Source: Candidatus Hemicellulosilyticus sp. P3 (lineage in GTDB: Bacteria > Bacteroidota > Bacteroidia > Bacteroidales > P3). From it: a stretch of DNA of 64,000 nucleotides. The first letter of the stretch is position 1; each line of letters begins with the position of its first letter. The stretch is taken from the NCBI GenBank assembly GCA_001543385.1, contig LPNH01000001.1:195794-259793 (forward strand), read 5' to 3'. Below the pieces are notes generated by a model. The model did no database searches. It had not been told where the DNA came from and saw nothing but the letters and a program-made list of their open reading frames with translations. Position numbers and translations under genes: made by a program. Positions 35,004 through 44,031 of this stretch are shown piece after piece.

Positions 35004-35990
35004 ATGGATCTTACAACATCATTTGGCGGCCTTACACTGCGCAATCCGTTCATTGTCAGCAGTTGTTCGCTGACGTCCCAGCCCGAAAAGAATCAGGAAA
35101 TGGAGAAAGCCGGTGCCGGCGCCCTTGTTCTCAAATCCATTTTCGAGGAAGAAATCATGGCCCAGGTAAACAGCATGGATCACGACGATGTCCCCATAGA
35201 AGGTTATGACTACATCAGCTTTTATCAGAAACAGCATTGTCTTGACGAATACTGCCGCCTTATCCGCGACACCAAAAGACTGTGCTCCATTCCGGTCATA
35301 GCCAGCGTCAACTGCTACACCGGCTCGGAGTGGACCGCTTACGCCAAGATGTTCCAGGATGCCGGTGCCGATGCCATCGAACTCAACGTTATGCGTATAG
35401 TCAGCGACTTTGACTATAGTTATGGTTCTTTGGAACAGCAGCACGTCGATTTGTTGCGGGCGGTCAAATCCGTTGTCACCATCCCTGTCATCATGAAACT
35501 GGGGCACAACTTCACCAATGTTGTGCCGCTGGCCGGCCGTTTGCGTGCCGAGGGTGCCGCCGCCGTGGTGCTTTTCAACAAGATGAGTCCGCTGGATTTC
35601 GACATCGAGAAGCTGACCTTGCGCAAAGGCGAGGTGCTCAGTGGCGGCAGTGAACTGTCGGAGGTGTTGCGCTGGACGGCGCTTACCTCGGCCAAACTGC
35701 CCGCCCTGCCGTTGTTGGCGTCGGGTGGTGTCGTCGATGGCGAAGCTTTCGTCAAAGTGCTGCTCGCCGGAGCTTCGGCTGCCGAGGTCTGCTCGGTGCT
35801 CTATAAACAGGGAGTCGGAGCTATCACCGAAATGGTGGCTTTCCTCAACGACTGGATGGTCCGTCACCATTGCGACACCGTCGACCAGATGCGGGGCCGC
35901 CTCAATGCGTCGCATCGCCATGACGGCGACCGTTTCGAGCGCATCCAATTTTTCAGCAATATCTCGCAGGCCAAAAACGACCTGAACTAA
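35004..35990 (+). CDS. Dihydroorotate dehydrogenase-like protein
   Basis: A 328-residue TIM-barrel flavoprotein related to class 1 dihydroorotate dehydrogenases. Visible are FGGLTLRNPFIVSSCSLT at the N-terminus, VIASVNCYTGSEWTAYA, AIELNVMRI in the position of the N-terminal catalytic loop, VIMKLGHNF and a C-terminal SGGVVDGEAFVKVLLAGASAAEVCSVLY that binds the FMN phosphate. The canonical DHOD catalytic Cys/Ser environment is not clear, so it may not act in pyrimidine synthesis; many Bacteroidota carry such a DHOD-like protein in addition to PyrD. Followed by a strong bidirectional terminator. Confidence 0.85.
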   Translation: MDLTTSFGGLTLRNPFIVSSCSLTSQPEKNQEMEKAGAGALVLKSIFEEEIMAQVNSMDHDDVPIEGYDYISFYQKQHCLDEYCRLIRDTKRLCSIPVIASVNCYTGSEWTAYAKMFQDAGADAIELNVMRIVSDFDYSYGSLEQQHVDLLRAVKSVVTIPVIMKLGHNFTNVVPLAGRLRAEGAAAVVLFNKMSPLDFDIEKLTLRKGEVLSGGSELSEVLRWTALTSAKLPALPLLASGGVVDGEAFVKVLLAGASAAEVCSVLYKQGVGAITEMVAFLNDWMVRHHCDTVDQMRGRLNASHRHDGDRFERIQFFSNISQAKNDLN

Positions 35991-36009
35991 ACGGCAACCC
36001 GCCATAAAC

Positions 36010-36045
36010 AAAAGACCTGTCCTCCTGCAGGAGGACAGGTCTTTT
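36010..36045. terminator. Bidirectional hairpin terminator
   Basis: A 16-bp perfect stem (AAAAGACCTGTCCTCC, loop TGCA, mirror) flanked by A and T runs lies between the convergent DHOD-like gene and the feo genes and can end transcription from both sides. Confidence 0.92.
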
Positions 36046-36061
36046 GTTTGAGAAACAGCCC

Positions 36062-36208
36062 TTACACCCTGTCTTTTTTTTCGCAACCTTTGCAGCAGTG
36101 ACCGCAGCTTCCGTCTCCGTTGCAGCGGCCTCCTTTCCGCAGCCGCCGGACGGCCAAGGCGCAGGCGATGGCAACGAGGGTCAGGACGATGACGGTGGGG
36201 GCTTTCAT
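36062..36208 (-). CDS. FeoB-associated Cys-rich membrane protein (48 residues)
   Basis: A 48-residue ORF directly after feoB (four bases apart). It has one N-terminal transmembrane helix (PTVIVLTLVAIACALAV), a basic stretch (RRLRKGG) and a cysteine-rich tail with the pattern C-x5-C-x2-CC-x2-C (RCNGDGSCGHCCKGCEKK). This matches the small Cys-rich partner proteins annotated next to feoB in several phyla. The cysteines could bind Fe or Zn or sense redox, tying it to FeoB-mediated Fe(II) import. It is too short for most automatic callers but its position, start and composition are convincing. Confidence 0.82.
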   Translation of the reverse strand: MKAPTVIVLTLVAIACALAVRRLRKGGRCNGDGSCGHCCKGCEKKDRV

Positions 36209-36212
36209 GGTG

Positions 36213-38567
36213 CTACAGTATGACAGACGCCAGCAGGTGGGCGGCGGCGGCCATCACCCAGGCCAGCGCACATTGAAACAGCACGACGAAGAAAGCCCAC
36301 CGGCCTCCCAGCTCGCGCCGGATAGCGGCGATGGCAGCCACACAAGGTGTATAGAGCAGGCAGAATACGAGCATGGCAATCGCGGTGACGGGTGTCAGCA
36401 GCTCCACGCAGTCCAATACCTGCAGTGTGGCCACAACGCTTTCTTTGGCGAGAAATCCGCTCACCAATGCGGTGACAAGTTGCCAGTGACCCAGTCCGAC
36501 AGGCTGGAATAGCGGTGTCATTATGCCTGCTATCCATGCCAAGATGCTGTCGCCGCTTTCCTCCACCATCTGCAGGCGGAAGTCAAACGATTGCAGGAAC
36601 CAGATGATGATTGTGGCGATGAGTATGATGGAGAAAGCGCGCTGCAGGAAGTCCTTGGTGCGGTCCCATAGCAGGTGTGCCACGTTCCGCAGTTGCGGAA
36701 TGCGGTAGTTTGGCAGTTCCATGACAAAGGGAGCCGGTTTCTGTCTGCGGTGCAGCAGTTTGGCTGCCAGCGCCACGGCGATGCCCACGGCGATGCCGGT
36801 TGTGTAGAGGCAGGCCAGCAACAGACCGCCATGACGGGGGAAGAAAGCGGAGGCCAGAAAGGCATAAATCGGTATTTTGGCGGAGCAGCTCATGAAAGGC
36901 GCCAACAAAATTGTCAGATGACGGTCTCTCGACGAAGGCAACGTGCGTGTTGCCATGACGCTGGGAACGGTACATCCGAATCCTATGAGCATCGGCACAA
37001 TGCTGTGCCCGGTCAGCCCGATATGGCGCAGCAATTTGTCGGTGACAAAGGCGACACGCGCCATATAGCCGCTGTCTTCCAGGAGGCTGAGAAAGAAGAA
37101 CAGCACTAAGATGACAGGCACAAAGCTCACCACGCTGCCTACGCCGTCGAATATTCCGTCGACTACCAGCGAGCGGATCGGTGCGTTGACCTCCCAGCGC
37201 TCCATTGCATCGGCGATGACTGCGGACAGCCAGTCGATGCCGGTCTGCAGCCAGTCTTGCAGCGGAGCCCCGATGACGTCAATCGAGAGCCAAATGACGA
37301 GTCCCATCAGCACTATGAAAATGGGTAGTGCGGTGATGCGGCCGGTCAGCACTTTGTCAATTTTCCGGCTCCGTCGCGCCTCTTTGCTCTCCTGTGGCTT
37401 CACCACCGTGTGGGCACAGAGATGCTCGATATAGTGAAACCGCATGTCGGCGATGGCGGCTGCGCGATCCAGGCCTCGCTCTTGCTCCATGCGCGACACC
37501 CGTTCTTCCACGACTTTCTGTTCCGTTTCATTGAGTTGCAGTTTGTGGCGCACATCACTGTCTTCTTCTACCAGCTTGTCGGCGGCAAAACGTACAGGCA
37601 ACTGTGCCGCGGCGGCGCGGGCGGCAATGTCGTCCATAATGCCATGCAGACATCGGTGAACGGCTCCGCCGTGGTCGTCGGCGCCACAGATGTCGTGGCC
37701 CAAAGGCGGCTCTTGGTAGTGTGCCACATGCACGGCATGTTCCATCAGTTCCTCGATGCCCTCGTTTTTGGCGGCGGAGATAGGCACCACGGGGATGCCC
37801 AGCAGACGTTCCATCTCGTTGACACGGATAGATCCACCATTGTTGTGCAACTCGTCCATCATGTTCAGGGCGAGTACCATCGGGATGCCCAGCTCCATCA
37901 GTTGTACGGTGAGGTATAGATGGCGTTCAATATTGCCGGCATCCACCACGTTAATGATGCAATGGGGACGTTCTTCAAGCAGAAACTGGCGGCTAACCCG
38001 CTCTTCGGCTGTATAGGGCGACAGGGAATAAATGCCGGGCAGGTCGGTGAGACGGGTGTTCGGATGCCCTTTTATGACGCCGTCTTTGCGGTCTATTGTC
38101 ACACCCGGGAAGTTGCCCACGTGCTGGTTGGCGCCGGTCATCAGATTGAACAGTGTCGTTTTGCCGCAGTTCTGTTGTCCGGCGAGACCGAATGTCAGTA
38201 TTGTGTTCTTGGGTAGCGGGTTTCCGTCATCTTTGGAGTGGTAGACACCTTCCTCTCCCAGTCCGGGGTGGGCGTTGTGGGCGTGCAGTGTTTCCAGATA
38301 GGCTGCGCTGTCGGCGCTTTGAACGTCAGTTGCCGTCTCGTCGGTCACGGGCTCCACTTCAATGTATTCCGCGTCTGCTTTGCGCAACGTCAGTGTGTAG
38401 CTGTGCAGAACAATTTCGACAGGGTCGCCCATGGGTGCATGTTTAACCATCTGCACCCGGGTGCCGGGGATAATGCCCATATCCAAAAGGTGCTGCCGTT
38501 GCGCTCCATCGCCGCCGACGGCGGTGATTCGGCATAGCGCACCTATTTCCAGATTTTTGAGAGTCAT
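36213..38567 (-). CDS. feoB: Ferrous iron transporter, FeoA-FeoB fusion
   Basis: A 784-residue fusion. Residues 1-75 are a FeoA SH3-like domain (MTLKNLEIGALCRITAVGG, MGIIPGTRV, with VEIVLHSYTLTLRKADAEYI). The FeoB G domain follows: GQQNCGKTTLFN (G1), FPGVTID (G2), DLPG (G3), NMMD (G4) and the SAAKNEG region (G5). The rest is a polytopic membrane domain with GFGCTVPSVMATRTL and PFMSCSAKIPIYAFL, the cysteine-containing gating motifs of FeoB. It imports Fe(II) across the inner membrane in anoxic conditions. The ATG at 38567 lies 22 bases after a TATCTTTG promoter box at 38596-38589, which excludes the more upstream possible start. Confidence 0.95.
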   Translation of the reverse strand: MTLKNLEIGALCRITAVGGDGAQRQHLLDMGIIPGTRVQMVKHAPMGDPVEIVLHSYTLTLRKADAEYIEVEPVTDETATDVQSADSAAYLETLHAHNAHPGLGEEGVYHSKDDGNPLPKNTILTFGLAGQQNCGKTTLFNLMTGANQHVGNFPGVTIDRKDGVIKGHPNTRLTDLPGIYSLSPYTAEERVSRQFLLEERPHCIINVVDAGNIERHLYLTVQLMELGIPMVLALNMMDELHNNGGSIRVNEMERLLGIPVVPISAAKNEGIEELMEHAVHVAHYQEPPLGHDICGADDHGGAVHRCLHGIMDDIAARAAAAQLPVRFAADKLVEEDSDVRHKLQLNETEQKVVEERVSRMEQERGLDRAAAIADMRFHYIEHLCAHTVVKPQESKEARRSRKIDKVLTGRITALPIFIVLMGLVIWLSIDVIGAPLQDWLQTGIDWLSAVIADAMERWEVNAPIRSLVVDGIFDGVGSVVSFVPVILVLFFFLSLLEDSGYMARVAFVTDKLLRHIGLTGHSIVPMLIGFGCTVPSVMATRTLPSSRDRHLTILLAPFMSCSAKIPIYAFLASAFFPRHGGLLLACLYTTGIAVGIAVALAAKLLHRRQKPAPFVMELPNYRIPQLRNVAHLLWDRTKDFLQRAFSIILIATIIIWFLQSFDFRLQMVEESGDSILAWIAGIMTPLFQPVGLGHWQLVTALVSGFLAKESVVATLQVLDCVELLTPVTAIAMLVFCLLYTPCVAAIAAIRRELGGRWAFFVVLFQCALAWVMAAAAHLLASVIL

Positions 38568-38588
38568 TGCGGGCAATACTTTCGTGTG

Positions 38589-38596
38589 CAAAGATA
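38589..38596 (-). promoter_or_regulatory. Promoter box of feoAB
   Basis: TATCTTTG on the minus strand (CAAAGATA on plus), 22 bases before the feoAB start. An iron-responsive operator cannot be identified with confidence. Confidence 0.65.
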
Positions 38597-38654
38597 CATG
38601 TACGCCACTACATTTGCTATCGCTAATAATAGTGATTTACAATGAAGCAAACGA

Positions 38655-38689
38655 AAAAGGGGATTCAATCAAATTGAAATTCCCCTTTT
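38655..38689 (-). terminator. Terminator after tRNA-Gln (CTG)
   Basis: AAAAGGGGA / TCCCCTTTT form a stem with further pairing of ATTCAAT and ATTGAAAT; read on the minus strand it is followed by T residues, directly downstream of tRNA-Gln. Confidence 0.75.
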
Positions 38690-38695
38690 GCTTTG

Positions 38696-38766
38696 TTGTC
38701 CAACCAGGACTCGAACCTAGACTGGCTGATCCAGAGTCAGATGTGCTACCATTACACCATTGGACA
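38696..38766 (-). tRNA. tRNA-Gln (CTG)
   Basis: Nearly the same acceptor, D and T arms as the tRNA-Gln at 32590-32660, but the anticodon loop CTCTGGA gives CTG. No encoded CCA. Confidence 0.93.
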
Positions 38767-38910
38767 CTTGCCGTCTTTCCTTTAAGAAAGCGTTTGCAAA
38801 GGTAGTTTCTTTTTCCTTACCGACCAAATTTTTTTTCAAAAAAGTGCTTTCGCGGCGGTTCTGCCAAATGTAAGTCATTCTGTCGCAACGCCATTCGGTA
38901 CCGACGTGTC

Positions 38911-41532
38911 CTACTGCAGGGTGTCGCCTGTCTCCGAGGAGCCGTCTTTGGCGTTGCGTTCAAGCTCCAGTTTGCCGAACCGCAGTGTGACGCCGACAGA
39001 TATATAGCGGCTGTTGACCATCTTATTGGTGCTTTCGCTCAAATAGTAGGGGTTGGTGTTCTCCGAACCGGAACCGTAGCGTCCGCCCCAGTTGAAAAGA
39101 TCCTGCACGTTGACAAAGACCGACAGTTTTCGTTTGAAGAAGTCGCTGCGTACACCCATATTGAGCGAATAACGGGCTTTGCGTTCGCTCATCAGACTGA
39201 TGGTCGGCGAATTGTAGTTGGCCGACAGAGTCACTTGATATTGGTCGAAGAGTTTGGCCCAGGCATTGACGCGGACACTCCACGACCATTTGTCGTGTTC
39301 AATCCGCTGGGCGATGCCGTTGCGCTCATAGTCCATACGGTAGCCGTAGTCGTAAACATTGGCATAGAGACGCACGTTGAAGAAGCCGCTGGGGCGGTAG
39401 GTCATGTTGAGCGACGCCCCGTACCTCCATGATGTGCCCATATTGTATGGGATGGAATAGGAGACGATACGTTCCAGCAGATCGTCGTACTCCGCATCCG
39501 TGAGTGAGCTGATTTCGTTCGTGCTTAGCCGTCCGTACCCTTCTACGCCGACATTGCCGAAGGTCTCGTAGAATTTCTGCCATCCGGCTTCGAGTGAGTG
39601 CGTGTAGCTGGGTTTCAGCCCGTCCGGGTTGCCTGTGCTGTAGCTGTCTTCGCCGTATCGGCGGAATGTGCTGACCTGGTTTTCCTGGGCGTGACGCATC
39701 CGCATGGAGTAGTTGATTTTAAAGTTATTCATGTCCGCGGTGCGGTAAGTCAGATGTATGGATGGGCGCAGGCTGTGGGTGTAGAAGGTGCTGTCATCCG
39801 GGCGCGGGTTGTCGGAATAATTGTAATATGTGCGTCCCAGTCCGTAGCCGAGGCCGGTGCTGATGGTGAAGCCACCCCGGCGGTGTGTCCAGTTGACATC
39901 GGCGTTGACGCTTGATTCCGCGCCGTCAAAGTGGTAGGTGCGCAGTGTGTCTGCCACCGACTTTTCCCAGTCGTTATACCGGCGGTAGTCATTGTCGCTT
40001 CCCTGGTGGTCGGCACGCAGTCCATAGCTCATCTCTCCGTCTTTGCTATAAGGTCGGTTGTAGCGTGCGTCCAGGCTGAACCCATAGTTGTGGCTCCGGG
40101 TCATCAGAAAGCGGGCTTCGTCCTGCACCGGCATGGTGTAAAGGGTGTAATCCCGGTTGTACCATTCGTCGCTGGCGTTATGCGAATAGCTGCTGTTGAT
40201 GCCGATGCGCAGGTTGTGGCCCTCGTTGTCGAATTTTTTTGTGTAGTCGAGACCAAATCGGGCGTTGCCGGACGGTGCCTTGGTTGTGTCGCCGATACGG
40301 TACAGCAGGGTGTCGGGAGAGGGGAGGAGATAGTACTGCTCCGTGGCGCGGTTATTGTAGGTTTTGTTGTAGTTATAGAATCCGCCGCCGTTGACCGACA
40401 GTTCGCTGGACGGGCTCAGCTCGTAGTTGACGTTCAGAAACAGATTGCCGCTGTAGCTGCGGTTGCCGTTGCCGGCGGTGTCGGTCTGGTAGAGCGTGGT
40501 GTCGAAGGTCCCGTTGCCGCTGTCCTGGCGGCTCATCGACCATCCTTCCGATGTGTTGTCCCGATACGAGTAGCGGCCGCTGGCGTAGAGGTTGACGCTC
40601 AGTTTCTCCTTGGCCCACATGTAGCTGACCCATGGACTGACGAAAGGCTGGTTGGAGCCGTTTATGCCGAAGCTCACAAACTGGTTGCTCTTGATGTGGG
40701 CCGATGTGATGATATTGATGACCGCCTCGGCGTCAGTGGCATATTTGGCTGACGGGTTGGTGATGGTCTCAATGCGGGCCAAGGCGTTGGCAGGCAGTGT
40801 CTGCAGATATGTTTTAAGGTTCTCTTCGGTAAGTTTTGAGGGTTTGTCGTTGACCCAGATCTCCACGCTGCTCACGCCGCGTAGCGAGATGTTGCCCTCG
40901 ACATCGACCTCCACGCCCGGCGCATTCTGCAGCGCGTCTTCTGTGGTGCCGGTCTGAATGGTGGGGTCGTCGCTGACATTATATATCATCTTCTCGCCGT
41001 CCATGGCATAGAGCGGCCGCTCGGCGGTGATACGCACCTCCTGTAGCGTTGTTGAGCCCGGCTTCAGCTGCAGGGTGCCCAAGGCTGTGTTGTTTTCCAC
41101 GGCAAAAGGGTGGTAGAAGTTGCGGTAGCCGATGGCCGACACCCGCAGCAGATATTCGCCGGCCGGCACGCCGCTCACCTCGAAATATCCGTCCAGATTC
41201 GACGATGCACCTTTTACGAAGCTGCTGTCCATGCGGTTCAGCACACTGACGTTTACAAATGCCACCTGCTCGCCGCTCACACTGTCGCGTAATGCTCCGA
41301 CAACCTTGTAGGTGTTGCCGACAATCTTTTTTCGCACCGTTTGCGCCTGGAGATTGGCCGACGGGTCGGTGTTTTGCCCCGGGCGTCTCCATGGCCCGCG
41401 ACCCTCCATGGGCGGTCTGTCGCCTGCAGGACGGTTGCCGGGTTGAGCCATGGCCGTATTGCCCGTAAACACTGTTATAAAACCAAAAACGCCTGCCATC
41501 CATAGGAGCGTCGAGAGTCTGCCGCACTTCAT
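38911..41532 (-). CDS. TonB-dependent receptor-like outer-membrane barrel protein (OMP_b-brl_3 type)
   Basis: An 873-residue protein with a signal peptide (about 1-28), a Pro/Gly/Arg-rich linker (PGNRPAGDRPPMEGRGPWRRPG), a carboxypeptidase regulatory-like domain (about 75-165), a plug domain (TTEDALQNAPGVEVDVEGNI, SLRGVSSVEIWVNDKPS, then NPSAKYATDAEAVINI) and a long run of amphipathic strands to the end. This is the outer membrane beta-barrel family 3 layout of Bacteroidota, related to TonB-dependent receptors; members are of unknown substrate. No TonB box is obvious. A single gene; its 5' flank of about 215 bases separates it from the divergent M16 peptidase gene. Confidence 0.88.
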   Translation of the reverse strand: MKCGRLSTLLWMAGVFGFITVFTGNTAMAQPGNRPAGDRPPMEGRGPWRRPGQNTDPSANLQAQTVRKKIVGNTYKVVGALRDSVSGEQVAFVNVSVLNRMDSSFVKGASSNLDGYFEVSGVPAGEYLLRVSAIGYRNFYHPFAVENNTALGTLQLKPGSTTLQEVRITAERPLYAMDGEKMIYNVSDDPTIQTGTTEDALQNAPGVEVDVEGNISLRGVSSVEIWVNDKPSKLTEENLKTYLQTLPANALARIETITNPSAKYATDAEAVINIITSAHIKSNQFVSFGINGSNQPFVSPWVSYMWAKEKLSVNLYASGRYSYRDNTSEGWSMSRQDSGNGTFDTTLYQTDTAGNGNRSYSGNLFLNVNYELSPSSELSVNGGGFYNYNKTYNNRATEQYYLLPSPDTLLYRIGDTTKAPSGNARFGLDYTKKFDNEGHNLRIGINSSYSHNASDEWYNRDYTLYTMPVQDEARFLMTRSHNYGFSLDARYNRPYSKDGEMSYGLRADHQGSDNDYRRYNDWEKSVADTLRTYHFDGAESSVNADVNWTHRRGGFTISTGLGYGLGRTYYNYSDNPRPDDSTFYTHSLRPSIHLTYRTADMNNFKINYSMRMRHAQENQVSTFRRYGEDSYSTGNPDGLKPSYTHSLEAGWQKFYETFGNVGVEGYGRLSTNEISSLTDAEYDDLLERIVSYSIPYNMGTSWRYGASLNMTYRPSGFFNVRLYANVYDYGYRMDYERNGIAQRIEHDKWSWSVRVNAWAKLFDQYQVTLSANYNSPTISLMSERKARYSLNMGVRSDFFKRKLSVFVNVQDLFNWGGRYGSGSENTNPYYLSESTNKMVNSRYISVGVTLRFGKLELERNAKDGSSETGDTLQ

Positions 41533-41725
41533 AGCTGTTGGTATAGTGTTTTAAATTTTGAGATATACTATTTAGTCCTTGTACACACAAAAAAATTACA
41601 CCCGGAGGCCAAGAAAAATCAAATTCCGGATTTCAAAGTTCAACCCGAAACGTCCATCAGGCCGACATTCACTATTTTGGCATAAATCCTGATGACCGGT
41701 TAGGGTTTAATTCTGGAATTTTATG

Positions 41726-41747
41726 TACCTTTGCGATTTTGAATCGC
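41726..41747 (+). promoter_or_regulatory. Promoter box and start-proximal hairpin of the M16 peptidase gene
   Basis: TACCTTTG at 41726-41733 is followed at once by the perfect hairpin GCGATT-TTG-AATCGC (41733-41747), which ends one base before the ATG. The transcript would begin within or next to the hairpin. Confidence 0.5.
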
Positions 41748-41748
41748 A

Positions 41749-42993
41749 ATGATAGCCTTTGAGCGACGCATATTGGACAATGGGCTGACTGTCATTTGCC
41801 ACCGCGACACAGACACGCCGTTGGCTACAGTCAATTTGCTTTACGGGGCCGGATCCCGCAACGAGGAACCGCACCGCACAGGCTTCGCTCACCTGTTCGA
41901 GCATCTGATGTTTGGCGGCACACGCCGCGTGCCCGACTACGATCGGGTTGTCAACAGTCTTGGCGGCGAATCAAACGCCTTCACCAATTGTGACTACACC
42001 AACTACTACCTCACTGTTCCGGTGCAGCACTTGGAGGCGGCGTTGCAACTGGAGGCCGACCGGATGCAGGGGCTGGACCTTACTCCGGAGACTTTGCAGG
42101 TGCAGCAGCGTGTGGTCACAGAGGAATATCACCAACGGTATCTCAACCAGCCCTATGGCGACGTATGGATGCTGCTGCGTCCACTCAGTTATACACAGCA
42201 TCCTTACCGCTGGTGTACAATAGGGGAGGACATCGCCCATGTCCAGCAGGCTTCAATGGACGACGTCCGCAGCTTTTTCGACCGCTACTACCGGCCTTCC
42301 AACGCCATCCTTGCCGTGGCAGGGCCGATTGACATTGACCGCACTTTTAGCTGTGTGGAGCGCCGTTTTGGCTCCATCGTCGACAGCCGGCCTCCTTGCT
42401 GTGCACAGCACCTTCCTCCCGAACCCGATCCCTCACAGGCCCGCTGTCAAACCGTCCGGCGGCCTGTCGCTGCCGACGCTTTCTACCGCACCTATCTGAT
42501 GTGCGACCGCCATGACGGCATGTTTCCAGCCATGGACCTGCTGTCCGACATACTCTCCAATGGAGACTCGTCGCGTCTGCGCCGGCGTCTGGTCAAGGAA
42601 CAGGGCCTCTTCTCCGAAATCGACGCCTGTGTCACGAGTGATTTGGACCGCGGGCTATTCGTCATTTCGGGCAAGTTGTGCGACGGGGTGGATATGGCCT
42701 TGGCAGAGCGTGCCGTCGATGCCGAGCTGCACCGTCTTTCGGATGAGCCCGACTTCGACCGTGAGCTCGACAAGGTCGTCAACAAATTCGAGTCAACATT
42801 CCTGTTCTCCCACTACCGGGTGGCCGACCGGGCCCACAACCTCTGCTACTACCAGTGGTTGGGTGATTTGCAGCGGGTCAACGACGAGCCGGCCCGTTAC
42901 CGTCTTCTCTCCCCGTCCGACTTGCGTTCCGCGGCGCGGCGCTACCTGCAGCCCTCCTGCGCCTGCACACTCTATTACCTGCGTGACAGATAG
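41749..42993 (+). CDS. M16-family zinc peptidase (pitrilysin/processing-peptidase type)
   Basis: A 414-residue protein with the inverted zinc motif HLFEH in GFAHLFEHLMFGGT (HxxEH) and the downstream glutamate in the region TPETLQVQQRVVTEEYHQR about 75 residues later. Typical of the single-domain M16B peptidases that act in pairs. The motif GAGSRNE in the N-terminus and NYYLTVP are also family-like. The partner (inactive-type) subunit is not adjacent. No signal peptide is evident. Confidence 0.9.
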   Translation: MIAFERRILDNGLTVICHRDTDTPLATVNLLYGAGSRNEEPHRTGFAHLFEHLMFGGTRRVPDYDRVVNSLGGESNAFTNCDYTNYYLTVPVQHLEAALQLEADRMQGLDLTPETLQVQQRVVTEEYHQRYLNQPYGDVWMLLRPLSYTQHPYRWCTIGEDIAHVQQASMDDVRSFFDRYYRPSNAILAVAGPIDIDRTFSCVERRFGSIVDSRPPCCAQHLPPEPDPSQARCQTVRRPVAADAFYRTYLMCDRHDGMFPAMDLLSDILSNGDSSRLRRRLVKEQGLFSEIDACVTSDLDRGLFVISGKLCDGVDMALAERAVDAELHRLSDEPDFDRELDKVVNKFESTFLFSHYRVADRAHNLCYYQWLGDLQRVNDEPARYRLLSPSDLRSAARRYLQPSCACTLYYLRDR

Positions 42994-43059
42994 TCTGTCG
43001 GCACAAAACCTGCCCAATGTACCGTTATTTGTTAAACACCATTTACCCGATTCATACCG

Positions 43060-44031
43060 ATGGGATTGCAGAACAGAGGCGATAAAACCGATTCCGACAA
43101 ACTGATGCGCCGCCGTGTCCGCTGGATCATGTTTTGGTCCGCCATATTGCCCAAGGCGAGCCGCTTGATGCACTATTTGGTTTTCTCCGTGCTGTTGCCC
43201 AAGAGATTCCGCGGCATCACCAAGCGGCAGATCTACACGGTCATCTTCCAAGCCGACACACCGGCTGGCAAGAGTTTCGATGTCTGGCTGCTGGTCGCCA
43301 TTCTGGCCAACACTGCGCTGCTCATGATGGACAGTGTCATATCCAGCCCCGTCGTCCGTTTTGTCGTGACACTCATGGAATGGGCGTTCACCCTCGCTTT
43401 CACCGTCGAGTACTATTTGCGCATCTATTGCCTGAGAAAACCTCGTAAATACATTCTCTCTTTCTACGGCATCATCGACCTGGTCTCAATCCTGCCGGCC
43501 TATCTCAGTGTGCTGTTTCCGGCCACCCACTCGTTAATGGTGCTGCGTCTGTTGCGTCTGTTGCGCATCTTCCGCATCTTCCATATGCAACGATTCCTTT
43601 CCGAGGGGCACCGTCTGATGAGCGCATTGCGCCACAGCTTTGCCAAGATTCTTATATTCATGCTCTTTGTCTACATCGCCGCCGTTATCCTCGGCACCAT
43701 TATCTTTATGGTCGAGAACGGACACAACGACCAGATAACCAGTATCCCCAAAGGAATCTATTGGGCAGTGGTCACCCTCACCACGGTGGGTTACGGCGAC
43801 GTCACTCCGGTGACTCCGGTAGGCCAGTTCATTGCCATTGTCATCATGATTCTGGGTTATTCCATTATTGCCGTCCCGACAGGCATTGTCGCAGGCGAGA
43901 CGATGGCCGAGCACCGCCGCTCCAGGCAGGAGGCAGAGGAGAGCGAATCGCAGTGGGCCTCTTGGTTAGAACAACTCCATACCATCAATGAGGAGGACAT
44001 AGGTGATGACGAGACGGATTCTATTCACTGA
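43060..44031 (+). CDS. Voltage-gated-type potassium channel
   Basis: A 323-residue ion transporter of the KvAP/KvLm-like type. Transmembrane helices start around residue 70 (WLLVAILANTALLMMD). An S4 segment carries spaced arginines (LRLLRLLRIFRIF), and the pore has the selectivity filter TTVGYGDVTP between S5 and S6. The C-terminal tail is acidic. The N-terminal 60 residues are basic and cytoplasmic. It shares its 3' end (26 bases) with the following dehydrogenase gene. Confidence 0.92.
   Translation: MGLQNRGDKTDSDKLMRRRVRWIMFWSAILPKASRLMHYLVFSVLLPKRFRGITKRQIYTVIFQADTPAGKSFDVWLLVAILANTALLMMDSVISSPVVRFVVTLMEWAFTLAFTVEYYLRIYCLRKPRKYILSFYGIIDLVSILPAYLSVLFPATHSLMVLRLLRLLRIFRIFHMQRFLSEGHRLMSALRHSFAKILIFMLFVYIAAVILGTIIFMVENGHNDQITSIPKGIYWAVVTLTTVGYGDVTPVTPVGQFIAIVIMILGYSIIAVPTGIVAGETMAEHRRSRQEAEESESQWASWLEQLHTINEEDIGDDETDSIH

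Noticed and set aside
36010-36045. Inverted repeat as a transposon end or recombination site
   Set aside because: The A/T-flanked GC stem between convergent genes is a typical bidirectional terminator; no transposase is nearby.
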